Source: JAWLHU01 sp041690255 (lineage in GTDB: Bacteria > Bacillota > Sulfobacillia > Symbiobacteriales > Symbiobacteriaceae). Taken from it: a DNA stretch of 64,000 nucleotides. The stretch is taken from positions 298,103 to 362,102 of the forward strand of contig JAWLHU010000006.1 of the NCBI GenBank assembly GCA_041690255.1, written 5' to 3'. Each line of letters begins with the position of its first letter. Position 1 is the first letter of the stretch. This document shows, piece after piece, positions 49,933 through 58,208 of the stretch. The notes under the pieces are model-generated. The model did no database searches and was not told the DNA's origin. It saw only the letters and a program-made list of their open reading frames with translations. The translations under genes were made by a program, and so were the position numbers.

Positions 49933-50157
49933 ATGACACTCGATCAGACGCAGCCCGGCCAGGCATTCATTATTACCAGCATCGAAGATGATTTCGCCCG
50001 ACTTCAGGCAATCCGGTTCGGGATCGCCGAGGGGGCCCGCGCTATCTGCCAGACCATCCTGCCCGGAGGGCCTGTCGTGGTTCGAAAGGGGAAGCAGGAG
50101 ATGGCCCTCGGCCGGAACCTGGCATTGCGGATCCAAGTGAAGCCGGTGGAGGGATAG
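49933..50157 (+). CDS. feoA: FeoA family ferrous iron transport protein
   Basis: A 74-residue SH3-like protein with FeoA pattern GQAFIITSIEDD, LQAIRFGIAEGARA and VVVRKGKQEMALGRNLALRIQV. FeoA assists FeoB in Fe(II) uptake. The ATG has GAGGTG eight bases upstream. FeoB starts two bases after its stop. Fur control is inferred from the box at 49896. Confidence 0.93.
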   Translation: MTLDQTQPGQAFIITSIEDDFARLQAIRFGIAEGARAICQTILPGGPVVVRKGKQEMALGRNLALRIQVKPVEG

Positions 50158-50159
50158 TC

Positions 50160-52001
50160 ATGGCACACGACCATTGTCACTCCCCGGCGGCGGTCAACAT
50201 CCCACAGGGAGCCCGAAAGATCGTCCTGGCCGGCAACCCGAACGTCGGCAAGTCGGCGATCTTTCATACGTTGACGGGGGTCTACGTAGAGGTTTCCAAC
50301 TTCCCCGGAACCACGGTTGACATTTCGGCCGGGCGTCTTGGGGAACTCGGGGTCTACGACACCCCGGGTGTCTACGGTGTCTCGGCTTTCAACGAGGAAG
50401 AGCGGGTCGCCCGGGAGATGATCCTCCAGGCCGACACGATCATCAACGTGGTGGATGCGGCCCATCTGGACCGGGACCTCTTCCTGACCCTGCAGATCAT
50501 CGACATGGGATTCCCCGTGGTCGTCGTGCTGAACATGATGGATGAAGCGGCTGCCCATGGGCTGAACCTCGACCTCGCCAAGCTCTCGGCGGAGCTCGGG
50601 GTTGAGGTGGTCCCCACGGTTGCGGTGAAGGGTACGGGGATCGATCTGGTCAAGGAGGCCGTTGGCCGGGCGCATCCTGGTCGGCCGACAGAGGCGATTC
50701 GCTCCCGGATCCCAGACGGTGTCTCCCTGGACGACGGGGTGATGATCCTGGAGGATGATGACGCGGTCTGCGCCAGGTATGACCGGCAGCCCGCCGGAAC
50801 TCGGGAGGAGATTTACCGGCTGCGGCGGGAGCGGGCAGACCAGATCGTGGAGCGGGTGGTCTCGGAGACCAACCAGGGGGCGACCTTCGCCACCAAGCTC
50901 GGGCGCTGGACGCTGCACCCCCTGTATGGCGCCCTGTTGCTGGCCGGCTTCCTTGGGGTCATGTACTACCTGCTGGGTGTCGTCGTTGCACAGGACGTGG
51001 TCGCGGTGACCGAGGAGATCTGGATGGGGGAGTACTACATCCCCTTCATCACCGGCCTGGTCGGTCGAGTCCTGCCGCCCGATTCCTTCCTGGGACAGAT
51101 CGTGATCGGCGAATTCGGGCTCCTGACCATGACGGTCTCCTATCTGGTGGGCCTGTTGTTACCGCTGGTGCTTGGGTTCTACCTCTTCCTGTCAGTGGCG
51201 GAGGATTCGGGCTACCTGCCGCGCGTGGCGGTCCTCGTCGACCGGCTGATGACCCGGGTGGGCCTGAACGGGCGGGCTGTGATCCCGATGATCCTGGGCT
51301 TCGGCTGTGTCACCATGGCGACTGTCACCACCCGGCTCATGGGGACAAAGCGGGAGCGGACCATTGCGACCTTCCTGCTCTCCCTGGCGATTCCGTGCTC
51401 TGCCCAGCTTGCGGTTATTACGGTCATGCTGGCTCCACTGGGGCCGATCTACATCCTCACCTTTGTGGTGGTTCTGTTCCTCATTTACGGGCTGGCGGGA
51501 GCCGTCCTCAACCGGATGCTCCCGGGCCAGTCCTCTGATCTGCTGATCGATCTGCCACCGCTGCGGGTGCCGCGCCTGAGCAATATCCTGCAGAAGACCT
51601 ACCTGAAGGCAAAGGGGTTCCTGGTAGAGGCCTGGGTCTTCTTCGCACTCGGCTCGGTTCTGGTCTCGACCATGAACGCCTCGGGCATCCTCACGTGGAT
51701 CCAGAACGGCCTGGCGCCCCTGACGGAATCGTGGCTAGGGCTGCCGCGTGAAGCGGCTGGCGCCTTCCTTATGGGCTTTGTCCGCCGTGACTTTGGTGCC
51801 GCCGGCCTCTTTGACCTCGGGCTGAGCGCTCATCAGACCATGGTCGCACTCATGGTGATCACGCTGTTCGTTCCCTGCATCGCCTCGATCATGATCATGC
51901 TGAAGGAGCGGGGTAAGCGGGAAGGGGCCATCATCTGGGTGGTGGATATTACGCTGGCTATGATCTTCGGCGGCATCCTGCACCGGGTGATGTTCTGGTA
52001 G
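50160..52001 (+). CDS. feoB: Ferrous iron transport GTPase FeoB
   Basis: A 613-residue membrane protein. The G domain has G1 GNPNVGKS, G3 DTPG and a G4-like NMMD. A helical GDI-like segment follows, then about eight membrane helices with the two FeoB gates: VAVLVDRLMTRVGLNGRAVIPMILGFGC broken at about 355-385, and GAFLMGFVRRDFGAAGLFDLG near 545. Length is on the shorter side of the family. A Cys-rich small gene and a small membrane gene follow. Confidence 0.95.
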   Translation: MAHDHCHSPAAVNIPQGARKIVLAGNPNVGKSAIFHTLTGVYVEVSNFPGTTVDISAGRLGELGVYDTPGVYGVSAFNEEERVAREMILQADTIINVVDAAHLDRDLFLTLQIIDMGFPVVVVLNMMDEAAAHGLNLDLAKLSAELGVEVVPTVAVKGTGIDLVKEAVGRAHPGRPTEAIRSRIPDGVSLDDGVMILEDDDAVCARYDRQPAGTREEIYRLRRERADQIVERVVSETNQGATFATKLGRWTLHPLYGALLLAGFLGVMYYLLGVVVAQDVVAVTEEIWMGEYYIPFITGLVGRVLPPDSFLGQIVIGEFGLLTMTVSYLVGLLLPLVLGFYLFLSVAEDSGYLPRVAVLVDRLMTRVGLNGRAVIPMILGFGCVTMATVTTRLMGTKRERTIATFLLSLAIPCSAQLAVITVMLAPLGPIYILTFVVVLFLIYGLAGAVLNRMLPGQSSDLLIDLPPLRVPRLSNILQKTYLKAKGFLVEAWVFFALGSVLVSTMNASGILTWIQNGLAPLTESWLGLPREAAGAFLMGFVRRDFGAAGLFDLGLSAHQTMVALMVITLFVPCIASIMIMLKERGKREGAIIWVVDITLAMIFGGILHRVMFW

Positions 52002-52009
52002 GAGGGGGA

Positions 52010-52192
52010 GTGTCCGTGAGCGGCACGTGCGATCCGAAGGGGCTCTGCCCACGCTGCGGGTACCAGAATGGCCCGGGTGTCGATCGGTGCCTCCGTTGCC
52101 GGCAGGTCCTGGTCGTGCCGAAGGGATGCTCTGGGGCTTGCACCCAGTGCCTGATCAAGAGCGTGACGGAGCCGGCTGAGAAGAAGGGGTAG
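52010..52192 (+). CDS. Small Cys-rich (double zinc-ribbon-like) protein after feoB
   Basis: A 60-residue protein with eight Cys: CPRC, CLRC and a C-terminal group CSGAC-QC. CPRCGYQN...CLRCRQVL resembles a zinc ribbon. The GTG at 52010 follows AGGAGGGGGAGT eight bases after the feoB stop. It may be a FeoC-like or iron-sulfur/zinc accessory protein by position; no FeoC winged-helix pattern is visible. Confidence 0.65.
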   Translation: MSVSGTCDPKGLCPRCGYQNGPGVDRCLRCRQVLVVPKGCSGACTQCLIKSVTEPAEKKG

Positions 52193-52287
52193 GGATCCGG
52201 CGGAATTTCCCTGCGCTTCGGCCAGAACCATCCTTCTGATTTCTGCGTCTTAATGGATGATGGGGATCGGCGAGGGGAGGGGTGGCT

Positions 52288-52509
52288 GTGCCCAACATGA
52301 CTCTGATCGTGCTGCTTCAGTTTGCGGCGACTCTCTATTTGATCTATCGGGTCAACCGGTTGGAGCAGAGGCTCGGGACGGGTGGGCGCCCGGCTCGGCG
52401 GGGTACTGCGACCACCGGAGATGGCAAGGTGGTCCCGCTCCTTCGGGAGCAGGTCCCTGTGGGGCCTTTTGGCAAAGGCCATGAACCGCCATCGGATTCA
52501 CCCAAGTAA
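52288..52509 (+). CDS. Small membrane-anchored protein
   Basis: A 73-residue protein with one N-terminal membrane helix (about 3-22, MTLIVLLQFAATLYLIY) followed by RVNRLEQRL and a Gly/Arg-rich tail. A GTG at 52288 follows GGGGAGGGGTGGCT; an earlier GTG is six bases upstream. No family recognised. Confidence 0.5.
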   Translation: MPNMTLIVLLQFAATLYLIYRVNRLEQRLGTGGRPARRGTATTGDGKVVPLLREQVPVGPFGKGHEPPSDSPK

Positions 52510-52563
52510 ATGAGCGCATGACAAAGCCCGGCCAGCATCTGCTGACCGGGTTTCTTGTACCTG

Positions 52564-52875
52564 TTAGCGGCCCAGTTCAAAGTCATAGGTCGGTGCCCAT
52601 TCTCCGTCCGGTTGTTCCGCCAGCAGACGGAGATGAGAGATCTGTCCGGCGAATGCGACCGGGACTGGGGCGGCGGACTGTTGGCCTCCCCAGAGTGGCC
52701 CTGTGTAGAGGGCGTTGCGCAACGCCTCCAGTTCACCTGCAGGGACCGGGGCAAGGCGGCGACAGACCAGGGTGATGTGCGAGAAAATCTCCGCGCCCAA
52801 ACCGCCAACCTCAAAGGGTTCAACCAGGGTAACCGGGCCGGAATCAGGCAGTTCCACGATGATCTTGTGCCTCAT
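52564..52875 (-). CDS. 2H-phosphoesterase-like protein with one HxT motif
   Basis: A 103-residue protein. IFSHITLVCRRL carries one His-x-Thr motif like those of the 2H phosphoesterases (LigT/CPDase), but the second motif is not seen and the length is about half of the usual 180. GGGAGGCGAG lies about 12 bases before the ATG. It may be a degenerate or half-sized member. Function unknown. Confidence 0.5.
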   Translation of the reverse strand: MRHKIIVELPDSGPVTLVEPFEVGGLGAEIFSHITLVCRRLAPVPAGELEALRNALYTGPLWGGQQSAAPVPVAFAGQISHLRLLAEQPDGEWAPTYDFELGR

Positions 52876-52972
52876 GGGGGTTCTCGCCTCCCGCCAAAGA
52901 TCTCAATAGATCCACCATAAGACCTTCTGACGCCTTTTTCAATAAGCAAAACGGATTATTTCTGCAAGTGAG

Positions 52973-54076
52973 TCACTCGAGCCAGCGGACTCGGGCGAGG
53001 TCCTGTGACGCCTCGGCGAGACGCCTGACCGCCCGGTCCTCCAGGTCCGCCCAACCGAAGGTGTGTAGTCGTAGTTCCAGGCTCTCCTGACCCGGGGTGA
53101 ACCGGTCGACCTGGAGCCATGCGATGGGCTTGTGGGCCTGAACCTGGGCCGCCAGGGTCTGAAGACCGAGGGCTGTCCGCTTCTGCGCCTCATCGGTCAG
53201 GGCGTTCCAGGAGAGCAGGCTGAAGAGGAAGAGGGTATTGCCTGGCTCCATCTGATTGTATGTCTCCACCAGGAGGCGGGCCAGATCGAGTTCGGGGACC
53301 CCTCGCCGGATGGGTGGGCGCCCCATCTCTTTCTGCAGCGCAACGGCAGCCCGGAACCGGGTGAGCCGCTCCACCTGGTCGGGCCAGATAAACGCCTCGG
53401 AGACACGACGCTCGGCTTCATCGGACAGGTCGATCGGGTCGGGGTCCAGCCCGGTTCGTCCCACCACCCGTGGCATGGGAGCGGAGAGAAGCCGCCCGGC
53501 CGTACCGGCAGGGTCGTGTACCTGCACGTTGAAGGTGACGGGACCCGCTCCAATGGCGCGGTTGCCGGTGCTGTACCGGTAGCGGTCCCAGTGCAGCGCC
53601 AGCCCGTCACGGCTCCCCAGCTCCACCAGCGAGAGACCGCCGCCGAAGCGCTCCACCGTGGCAAGTGCCCCCAGCATGACCGCTGCGCTGCGCCGGACCT
53701 CCGGGTCACGGGGTTCGTGGCTCAGCAGGAAGTCCAACAGGCTTTCGCGGTGCTCCCGGAGGACGTCCTCCGCGGTCTTGACGAGGGCTGGGCGCGCAGA
53801 CGGGTCGAAGCTGCCGCCGCAGGAGGGAAAGAACCTGGCCAGAGCGGGGGCATCGCCCGCCAGGGCCAGGGCATGAAGCGCAGCGAGAAGGACGGGGAGG
53901 TTCGGGTGAACGGCCGAGATCACCCGGAAGTATGTGTCATAGAGCGTCTCAAGCGCCGGCGACGGTCCTTCGCTCAGTCCGCCGGAAAGCGCAGCGGCTA
54001 CGGGGGAGATCGGTTCAAGCGCCTTTGCTGCGGTGAGGAAGGTATCGCTGAGAAGTTGGCGGGTCACCGGTTCCAT
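52973..54076 (-). CDS. DUF2332 family protein
   Basis: A 367-residue protein of the DUF2332 family: VRRSAAVMLGALATVERFGGGLSLVELGSRDGLALHWDRYRYSTG, DPDPIDLSDEAERRVSEAFIWPDQVERLTRFRAAV and FLFSLLSWNAL, broken at the usual boundaries. The VELGSRDGL motif resembles a nucleotide- or SAM-binding strand, but activity is unknown. There is a good ribosome site (CGAGGTGAATCGGC). It is monocistronic and divergent from the GGDEF gene. Confidence 0.85.
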   Translation of the reverse strand: MEPVTRQLLSDTFLTAAKALEPISPVAAALSGGLSEGPSPALETLYDTYFRVISAVHPNLPVLLAALHALALAGDAPALARFFPSCGGSFDPSARPALVKTAEDVLREHRESLLDFLLSHEPRDPEVRRSAAVMLGALATVERFGGGLSLVELGSRDGLALHWDRYRYSTGNRAIGAGPVTFNVQVHDPAGTAGRLLSAPMPRVVGRTGLDPDPIDLSDEAERRVSEAFIWPDQVERLTRFRAAVALQKEMGRPPIRRGVPELDLARLLVETYNQMEPGNTLFLFSLLSWNALTDEAQKRTALGLQTLAAQVQAHKPIAWLQVDRFTPGQESLELRLHTFGWADLEDRAVRRLAEASQDLARVRWLE

Positions 54077-54282
54077 GCCGATTCACCTCGTAAGAGTTCT
54101 CAGGCCTATCGTACCATATTCCAACGGTGTCCGGGATGACGTCCGAAACAGGGTGGCAGGCGTCCCGGGGGTTCGCGGAAGATTCGTGCGAATAAATGTC
54201 AGGTGCCTCGGAAAAGAAGGGGAACGGTAACTTCATGCAGAATAGAAGATTATTACGATTGCTGTGGCTGGGGGTGACCTGC

Positions 54283-55755
54283 ATGTCGCTGAAGGATGTC
54301 GGGCACCGAGAAGTCTCACCGGTTCCTGGCCGCGTCATGCGCGGGTATCTTCCGTACCTGGCCGTCGGTTTCTTTGGGCTGGCCGGGGTGGTCCCTCTCG
54401 TGGTGCTGAAGCCCACACTCTGGTCACCGTCCTGGTGGATCAGTCTCCTCGCCGGACTGGTGGGAATGCTCCTGGCTTATCTGGACTGGAGGAGGCTCCC
54501 CCACGGTGGGGCCTACCCCCTCACCTTGTTGACAGACCTGCTGGCACTTGGCTCGCTCTGGCTGAACCCGACGGAGCTGGTCGGGCCCATCCTGCTGATC
54601 CTAACCTCGACCTTTATCGGGGCCTTTTACGGAACCAGGGTGGTCGCAGTCCATTTGTCCCTTGTGGTGGTCTCACTCGCAGGGCACGCCTGGTTGGGTG
54701 CCGCTCTCAGCACCACGGTGTTCCTGGCGGTCGCTGCCTTTGGTGTGACCGCTTTCATGCGCGTTCTCTTCCACGCTCTGCGGGAGCAGTCGGTCCAGAC
54801 TGACCATTTGCAGCGGCTCATGGAACTGCTGCCCGTGCTGAAGGCCCACGGCGTCGAGGAAGTGATCAAGACGGCGGTGCGGCACATGGTGCGAGCGACG
54901 GTCAGCGACCTCGGGGTTGTCCTCCTCGTAAACCCGGAAACGCAGACGCTTGGCGCCCACTACATCTTCTCGGAGACGCCGCTCTCCGGAGAGGAAGAGC
55001 GAGCCATGATGTCGGTCGATGTTCCCATGGGGGTAGGCCTGTCGGGATGGGTCGCACAGCATGGCCGATCTCTGATCACCGGAGACGCTGCTCACGATGC
55101 CCGTTCCCTGCAGGTTCCGGGCACCGATGTGGTAGATGAGTCGATCATGGTGGTGCCGCTCATGACCAGCGGCCGTCTCTACGGCGTGATCCGGCTTGAT
55201 CGGAGCGGTCTGAACCAGTACCGGCGGGAGGACCTGAACCTGCTGGAACTGATGGCCGCCCATGTCTCTGACGCGCTCTCACGGGCGGAGATGGAGGAGC
55301 GGATGGCGAGACGGGATGCCCTCACCGGCGTTTACAACCGGCATTTCCTGAACGAGTGGTCGGAGCGCCTGGAGATGGATCGCTCTGAGATCAGCATCCT
55401 GATGATCGATTGTCGGGGGTTTAAATCGATCAATGATCGCTGGGGGCACCTGGAGGGAGACCGGGTCCTGCGTGAGGCGGCCCGCTTGATCTCTGACACC
55501 GTACGCAGCCGGGATCTGGTTGTCCGGTACGGGGGCGATGAGTTTCTGGTCGTGTTGGAGAACACCGGTGCAGCCGAGTCGGCAGCGATCTCCGAAAGGT
55601 TGACGAACAAGGTTCGCGAATGGAACGAGACCCAGCCACCGGAGAGCCCACGACTCTCTCTCGATATCGGCATCGAGACCGCACAGCGAGCCCAGTGGCA
55701 GAGCCTGTTGGGTCGGGCTGACTTGCGAATGTATGCTTCCAAGCGAGGTGCGTGA
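54283..55755 (+). CDS. Membrane GAF-GGDEF diguanylate cyclase
   Basis: A 490-residue protein: membrane helices (about 20-180), a GAF-like domain (about 195-345, RSLITGDAAHDAR), then GGDEF. The domain has the DALTGVYNRHFL start and VVRYGGDEFLVVLE, preceded by RSRD five residues upstream, which fits the RxxD product-inhibition site. So it likely makes cyclic-di-GMP under feedback control. ATG 54283 has GGGGGTGACC upstream; ATGs at 54196 and 54235 are also possible. Confidence 0.88.
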   Translation: MSLKDVGHREVSPVPGRVMRGYLPYLAVGFFGLAGVVPLVVLKPTLWSPSWWISLLAGLVGMLLAYLDWRRLPHGGAYPLTLLTDLLALGSLWLNPTELVGPILLILTSTFIGAFYGTRVVAVHLSLVVVSLAGHAWLGAALSTTVFLAVAAFGVTAFMRVLFHALREQSVQTDHLQRLMELLPVLKAHGVEEVIKTAVRHMVRATVSDLGVVLLVNPETQTLGAHYIFSETPLSGEEERAMMSVDVPMGVGLSGWVAQHGRSLITGDAAHDARSLQVPGTDVVDESIMVVPLMTSGRLYGVIRLDRSGLNQYRREDLNLLELMAAHVSDALSRAEMEERMARRDALTGVYNRHFLNEWSERLEMDRSEISILMIDCRGFKSINDRWGHLEGDRVLREAARLISDTVRSRDLVVRYGGDEFLVVLENTGAAESAAISERLTNKVREWNETQPPESPRLSLDIGIETAQRAQWQSLLGRADLRMYASKRGA

Positions 55756-55768
55756 GGCGCCTGACCAA

Positions 55769-55795
55769 AAGCCGTCCGGAGTGCCCGGACGGCTT
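55769..55795. terminator. Terminator between convergent genes
   Basis: Perfect 11-bp stem AAGCCGTCCGG / CCGGACGGCTT with a 5-base loop, between the GAF-GGDEF gene and the convergent gene. Confidence 0.85.
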
Positions 55796-55798
55796 CGT

Positions 55799-56347
55799 CT
55801 ATGCATTCGGAGTCTCCTGCTCCGCCTCATCCCCGAGGGGTTCCAACGCTGCCAGAATGGCGGGCTCGTCTCCTGGCTGCAGTCCCCGCTCGACCATGCC
55901 GGCAATCACTTCAGCGAGGTGGTCGATCCTGTCCGAGTCCTCCTGATTCACCGCTACCGCAACCCCGAGATGAGCGAGAGCCAGATAGTACCCAGCCCGA
56001 GCGTCAAAGTTGGCGTCTACCTCCAGGCCGGTCGGTTGCAGCGGTCCGTCCGTGCTGCGCTGGTAGACGGGCCATAGGAGGCCCTCCGCGTTGAGACCGG
56101 CCAACTCCTCGGTGAACCGTTGGAACCAGTCACCCTGTGGCCCCTTATGACCGAGGCGGTCCATGAGCTGCTCAATCCGGCCTACCGCATACGTCTTCTC
56201 TTCAAGCTCCGCCAGGGTGCAGGCAGCGAGACCGACGCCCAGCCACCAGTAGTCGACGGGAAGCAAGGGGCGTTCGTAGATCTGGGTTGCCTGCTCAAGC
56301 ATCTGCCTTCCCTCGGCGAGGATATCCTTGTCCACATGGTCGCTCAT
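55799..56347 (-). CDS. Uncharacterised soluble protein
   Basis: A 182-residue protein of mostly helices, acidic overall. LPVDYWWLGVGLAACTLAELEEKTYAVGRIE (broken here) looks like a helical bundle. No motif of a known enzyme is visible. The ATG follows GGAGGGATTGA. Single gene, after a terminator. Function unknown. Confidence 0.6.
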   Translation of the reverse strand: MSDHVDKDILAEGRQMLEQATQIYERPLLPVDYWWLGVGLAACTLAELEEKTYAVGRIEQLMDRLGHKGPQGDWFQRFTEELAGLNAEGLLWPVYQRSTDGPLQPTGLEVDANFDARAGYYLALAHLGVAVAVNQEDSDRIDHLAEVIAGMVERGLQPGDEPAILAALEPLGDEAEQETPNA

Positions 56348-56466
56348 TCAATCCCTCCACGGTCTCTGACCCATATCCAACTCTCTCTTTAGTCTGCGGC
56401 AGGGGAGTTTTAGGCACCCCTCGAAATGAGAGGCTGTCCGAATCTGTTCCAAGGGGTGGAGTCCAC

Positions 56467-57102
56467 TTGTCCTATACGACCGTTGCAGGACGGGGGCAGG
56501 CCGAGATCCTGATCAAGAAGTCCCGGTTCATCGCCAACGTCGCCCCTGTCACCTCTGAGCAGGAGGCATGGGCTTTCATTGAGGAGATCCGGCGACAGCA
56601 CGCCTCGGCAACCCACAACTGCTTCGCCTTCAAGGCGGGAAGCATCCAGCGCCTCTCGGACGATGGCGAGCCCAGCGGCACCGCCGGCCGCCCCATTTTT
56701 GACGTCCTGGAGAAACAGAATCTCTCGGACGTCGTCCTCGTGGTGACCCGATACTTCGGCGGGATCCTTCTTGGGGCCGGAGGGCTCGTGCGCGCGTACA
56801 GCCAGGCAGCGGTTGCCGGAGTCGAATCGGCCGGCCTTGCCCAAGCACAGACCGCTGTCGATCTCCGAGTTGCACTGGACTACTCTTTGGTCGGAAAGGT
56901 ACAGTATCTCCTCCAACAGCGGGGAGCCTTGACCTTGGAGACTCAGTTTGGGCATGAGGTCCTGATCGATTGCCGCCTGCTCGCCGGTCAGGAATCGGAG
57001 TTAGAGGCAGCACTGGCTGAGCTCTCGGCGGGACGGATCCGGATCGAACGGCTGGGGGAACGGCTGGTAGGCGGGGATCTTCGCCCGATCCATGGCGAGT
57101 AG
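56467..57102 (+). CDS. YigZ (IMPACT) family protein
   Basis: A 211-residue protein of the YigZ/UPF0029 family: EILIKKSRFIANVAPV, ATHNCFAFKAG, DDGEPSGTAGRPI and VVTRYFGGILLGAGGLVRAYSQA. The family is thought to act with ribosomes or as a peptidase regulator; the true role is unsettled. The TTG at 56467 has GGTGGAG upstream; the frame is open further up. It lies before the LysM-M23 gene. Confidence 0.9.
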   Translation: MSYTTVAGRGQAEILIKKSRFIANVAPVTSEQEAWAFIEEIRRQHASATHNCFAFKAGSIQRLSDDGEPSGTAGRPIFDVLEKQNLSDVVLVVTRYFGGILLGAGGLVRAYSQAAVAGVESAGLAQAQTAVDLRVALDYSLVGKVQYLLQQRGALTLETQFGHEVLIDCRLLAGQESELEAALAELSAGRIRIERLGERLVGGDLRPIHGE

Positions 57103-57145
57103 ATATAGGGTCGAAATAGGCATATGCGTATAGACACGATCCATG

Positions 57146-57151
57146 TATAAT
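57146..57151 (+). promoter_or_regulatory. -10 box of the LysM-M23 gene
   Basis: Perfect TATAAT 12 bases before an ATG at 57159, with no clear -35. The transcription start would be near 57158, so the ATG would be nearly leaderless. Confidence 0.6.
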
Positions 57152-57194
57152 ATAGGCGATGCTCACAAACCAGCTAAAGGAGGCTGCTTTCCTC

Positions 57195-58193
57195 TTGCAC
57201 CTCCCCCGAAACGTTCGTCGTCGTATTGTATACGCGACCGTTGTCACCCTGATGGCCGGCGGGCTTGCGCTCTCCGTTCGGTCAGGCAAGGAGACTACTC
57301 CCGTCGCGGTCGCTCTGCCCGAGGCAAAGACGACCGGCCTGCCGCATACGAATGATCCGATGCCGATTCCCGATGACATACCGGTCCCTGCCGCGGCCAT
57401 GGCGGCCGCCCCCGCACCAACGGAAGCACCGAAGCCTCGCCCCAAGATCGAGACCTACACGGTGGTCGAGGGCGACACTGTCGGAGGGATTGCCGAGAAG
57501 TTCGGACTCTCCAGCGACACGATCCTCTGGGCCAACGACATGGGGGCAGACGACTACCTGCAGATCGGCCAGGAGCTGAAGATCCCCGCGGTTGATGGCG
57601 TTGTTCATGTCGTGGAGTCCGGCGACAACCTCTGGGATCTGTCCGATAGCTATGGTGTGGACTTCACCCTGATTGCTGAAGCCAATCCCGATGTGGATGC
57701 CAGCGCCCTACAGCTTGGCGAGATTCTCATCATCCCGGGAGCAGAGCCCCGTCTGCGCCGTGCCGGCATGGTGGCCAGCCGCGGTGGCGAGCGCGTCAGT
57801 ACCGGTGGCGCACTCAGCCGATGGCCCGCCTACGGTCCCCTGACCGATGACTTCGGGTGGCGGACTCATCCGGTCTATGGGACGGCACATTTTCACGATG
57901 GAATCGACGTCGGGATTCCGACTGGTACCCCGGTCGTTACGGTCGCCCCGGGCCGTGTGACTTACGCCGGCTGGTTGGGGGGCTATGGATTGACTGTCAA
58001 GGTGGACCATGGCGATGGGATCGTCACCCTGTACGCCCACCTCGACCAGGTGAGCGTCGAGACGGGGCAGAGCGTGGATGGCGGAGAGCAGATAGGGCTC
58101 TCGGGCAACACGGGTGTCTCGACCGGGCCTCACCTGCACTTCAGCCTCTTCGTGGGTGGCTCTCCCGTCGATCCTATCGGCTGGCTCCCCTAA
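57195..58193 (+). CDS. LysM and M23 peptidase protein (cell-wall hydrolase)
   Basis: A 332-residue protein. An N-terminal membrane anchor (about 8-28, VYATVVTLMAGGLAL) and Pro/Ala linker lead to two LysM repeats (YTVVEGDTVGGIAEKF and HVVESGDNLWDLSDSY) and an M23 peptidase with HFHDGIDVGIPTGTPV, GDGIVTLYAHLD and GPHLHFSL, so it carries the zinc ligands His/Asp and His-x-His. It cuts peptidoglycan cross-links. AAAGGAGG lies 11 bases before TTG 57195; an ATG at 57159 is nearly leaderless. PBP2 follows 15 bases downstream. Confidence 0.92.
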   Translation: MHLPRNVRRRIVYATVVTLMAGGLALSVRSGKETTPVAVALPEAKTTGLPHTNDPMPIPDDIPVPAAAMAAAPAPTEAPKPRPKIETYTVVEGDTVGGIAEKFGLSSDTILWANDMGADDYLQIGQELKIPAVDGVVHVVESGDNLWDLSDSYGVDFTLIAEANPDVDASALQLGEILIIPGAEPRLRRAGMVASRGGERVSTGGALSRWPAYGPLTDDFGWRTHPVYGTAHFHDGIDVGIPTGTPVVTVAPGRVTYAGWLGGYGLTVKVDHGDGIVTLYAHLDQVSVETGQSVDGGEQIGLSGNTGVSTGPHLHFSLFVGGSPVDPIGWLP

Positions 58194-58208
58194 TAGGAGG
58201 CGCAGCCC

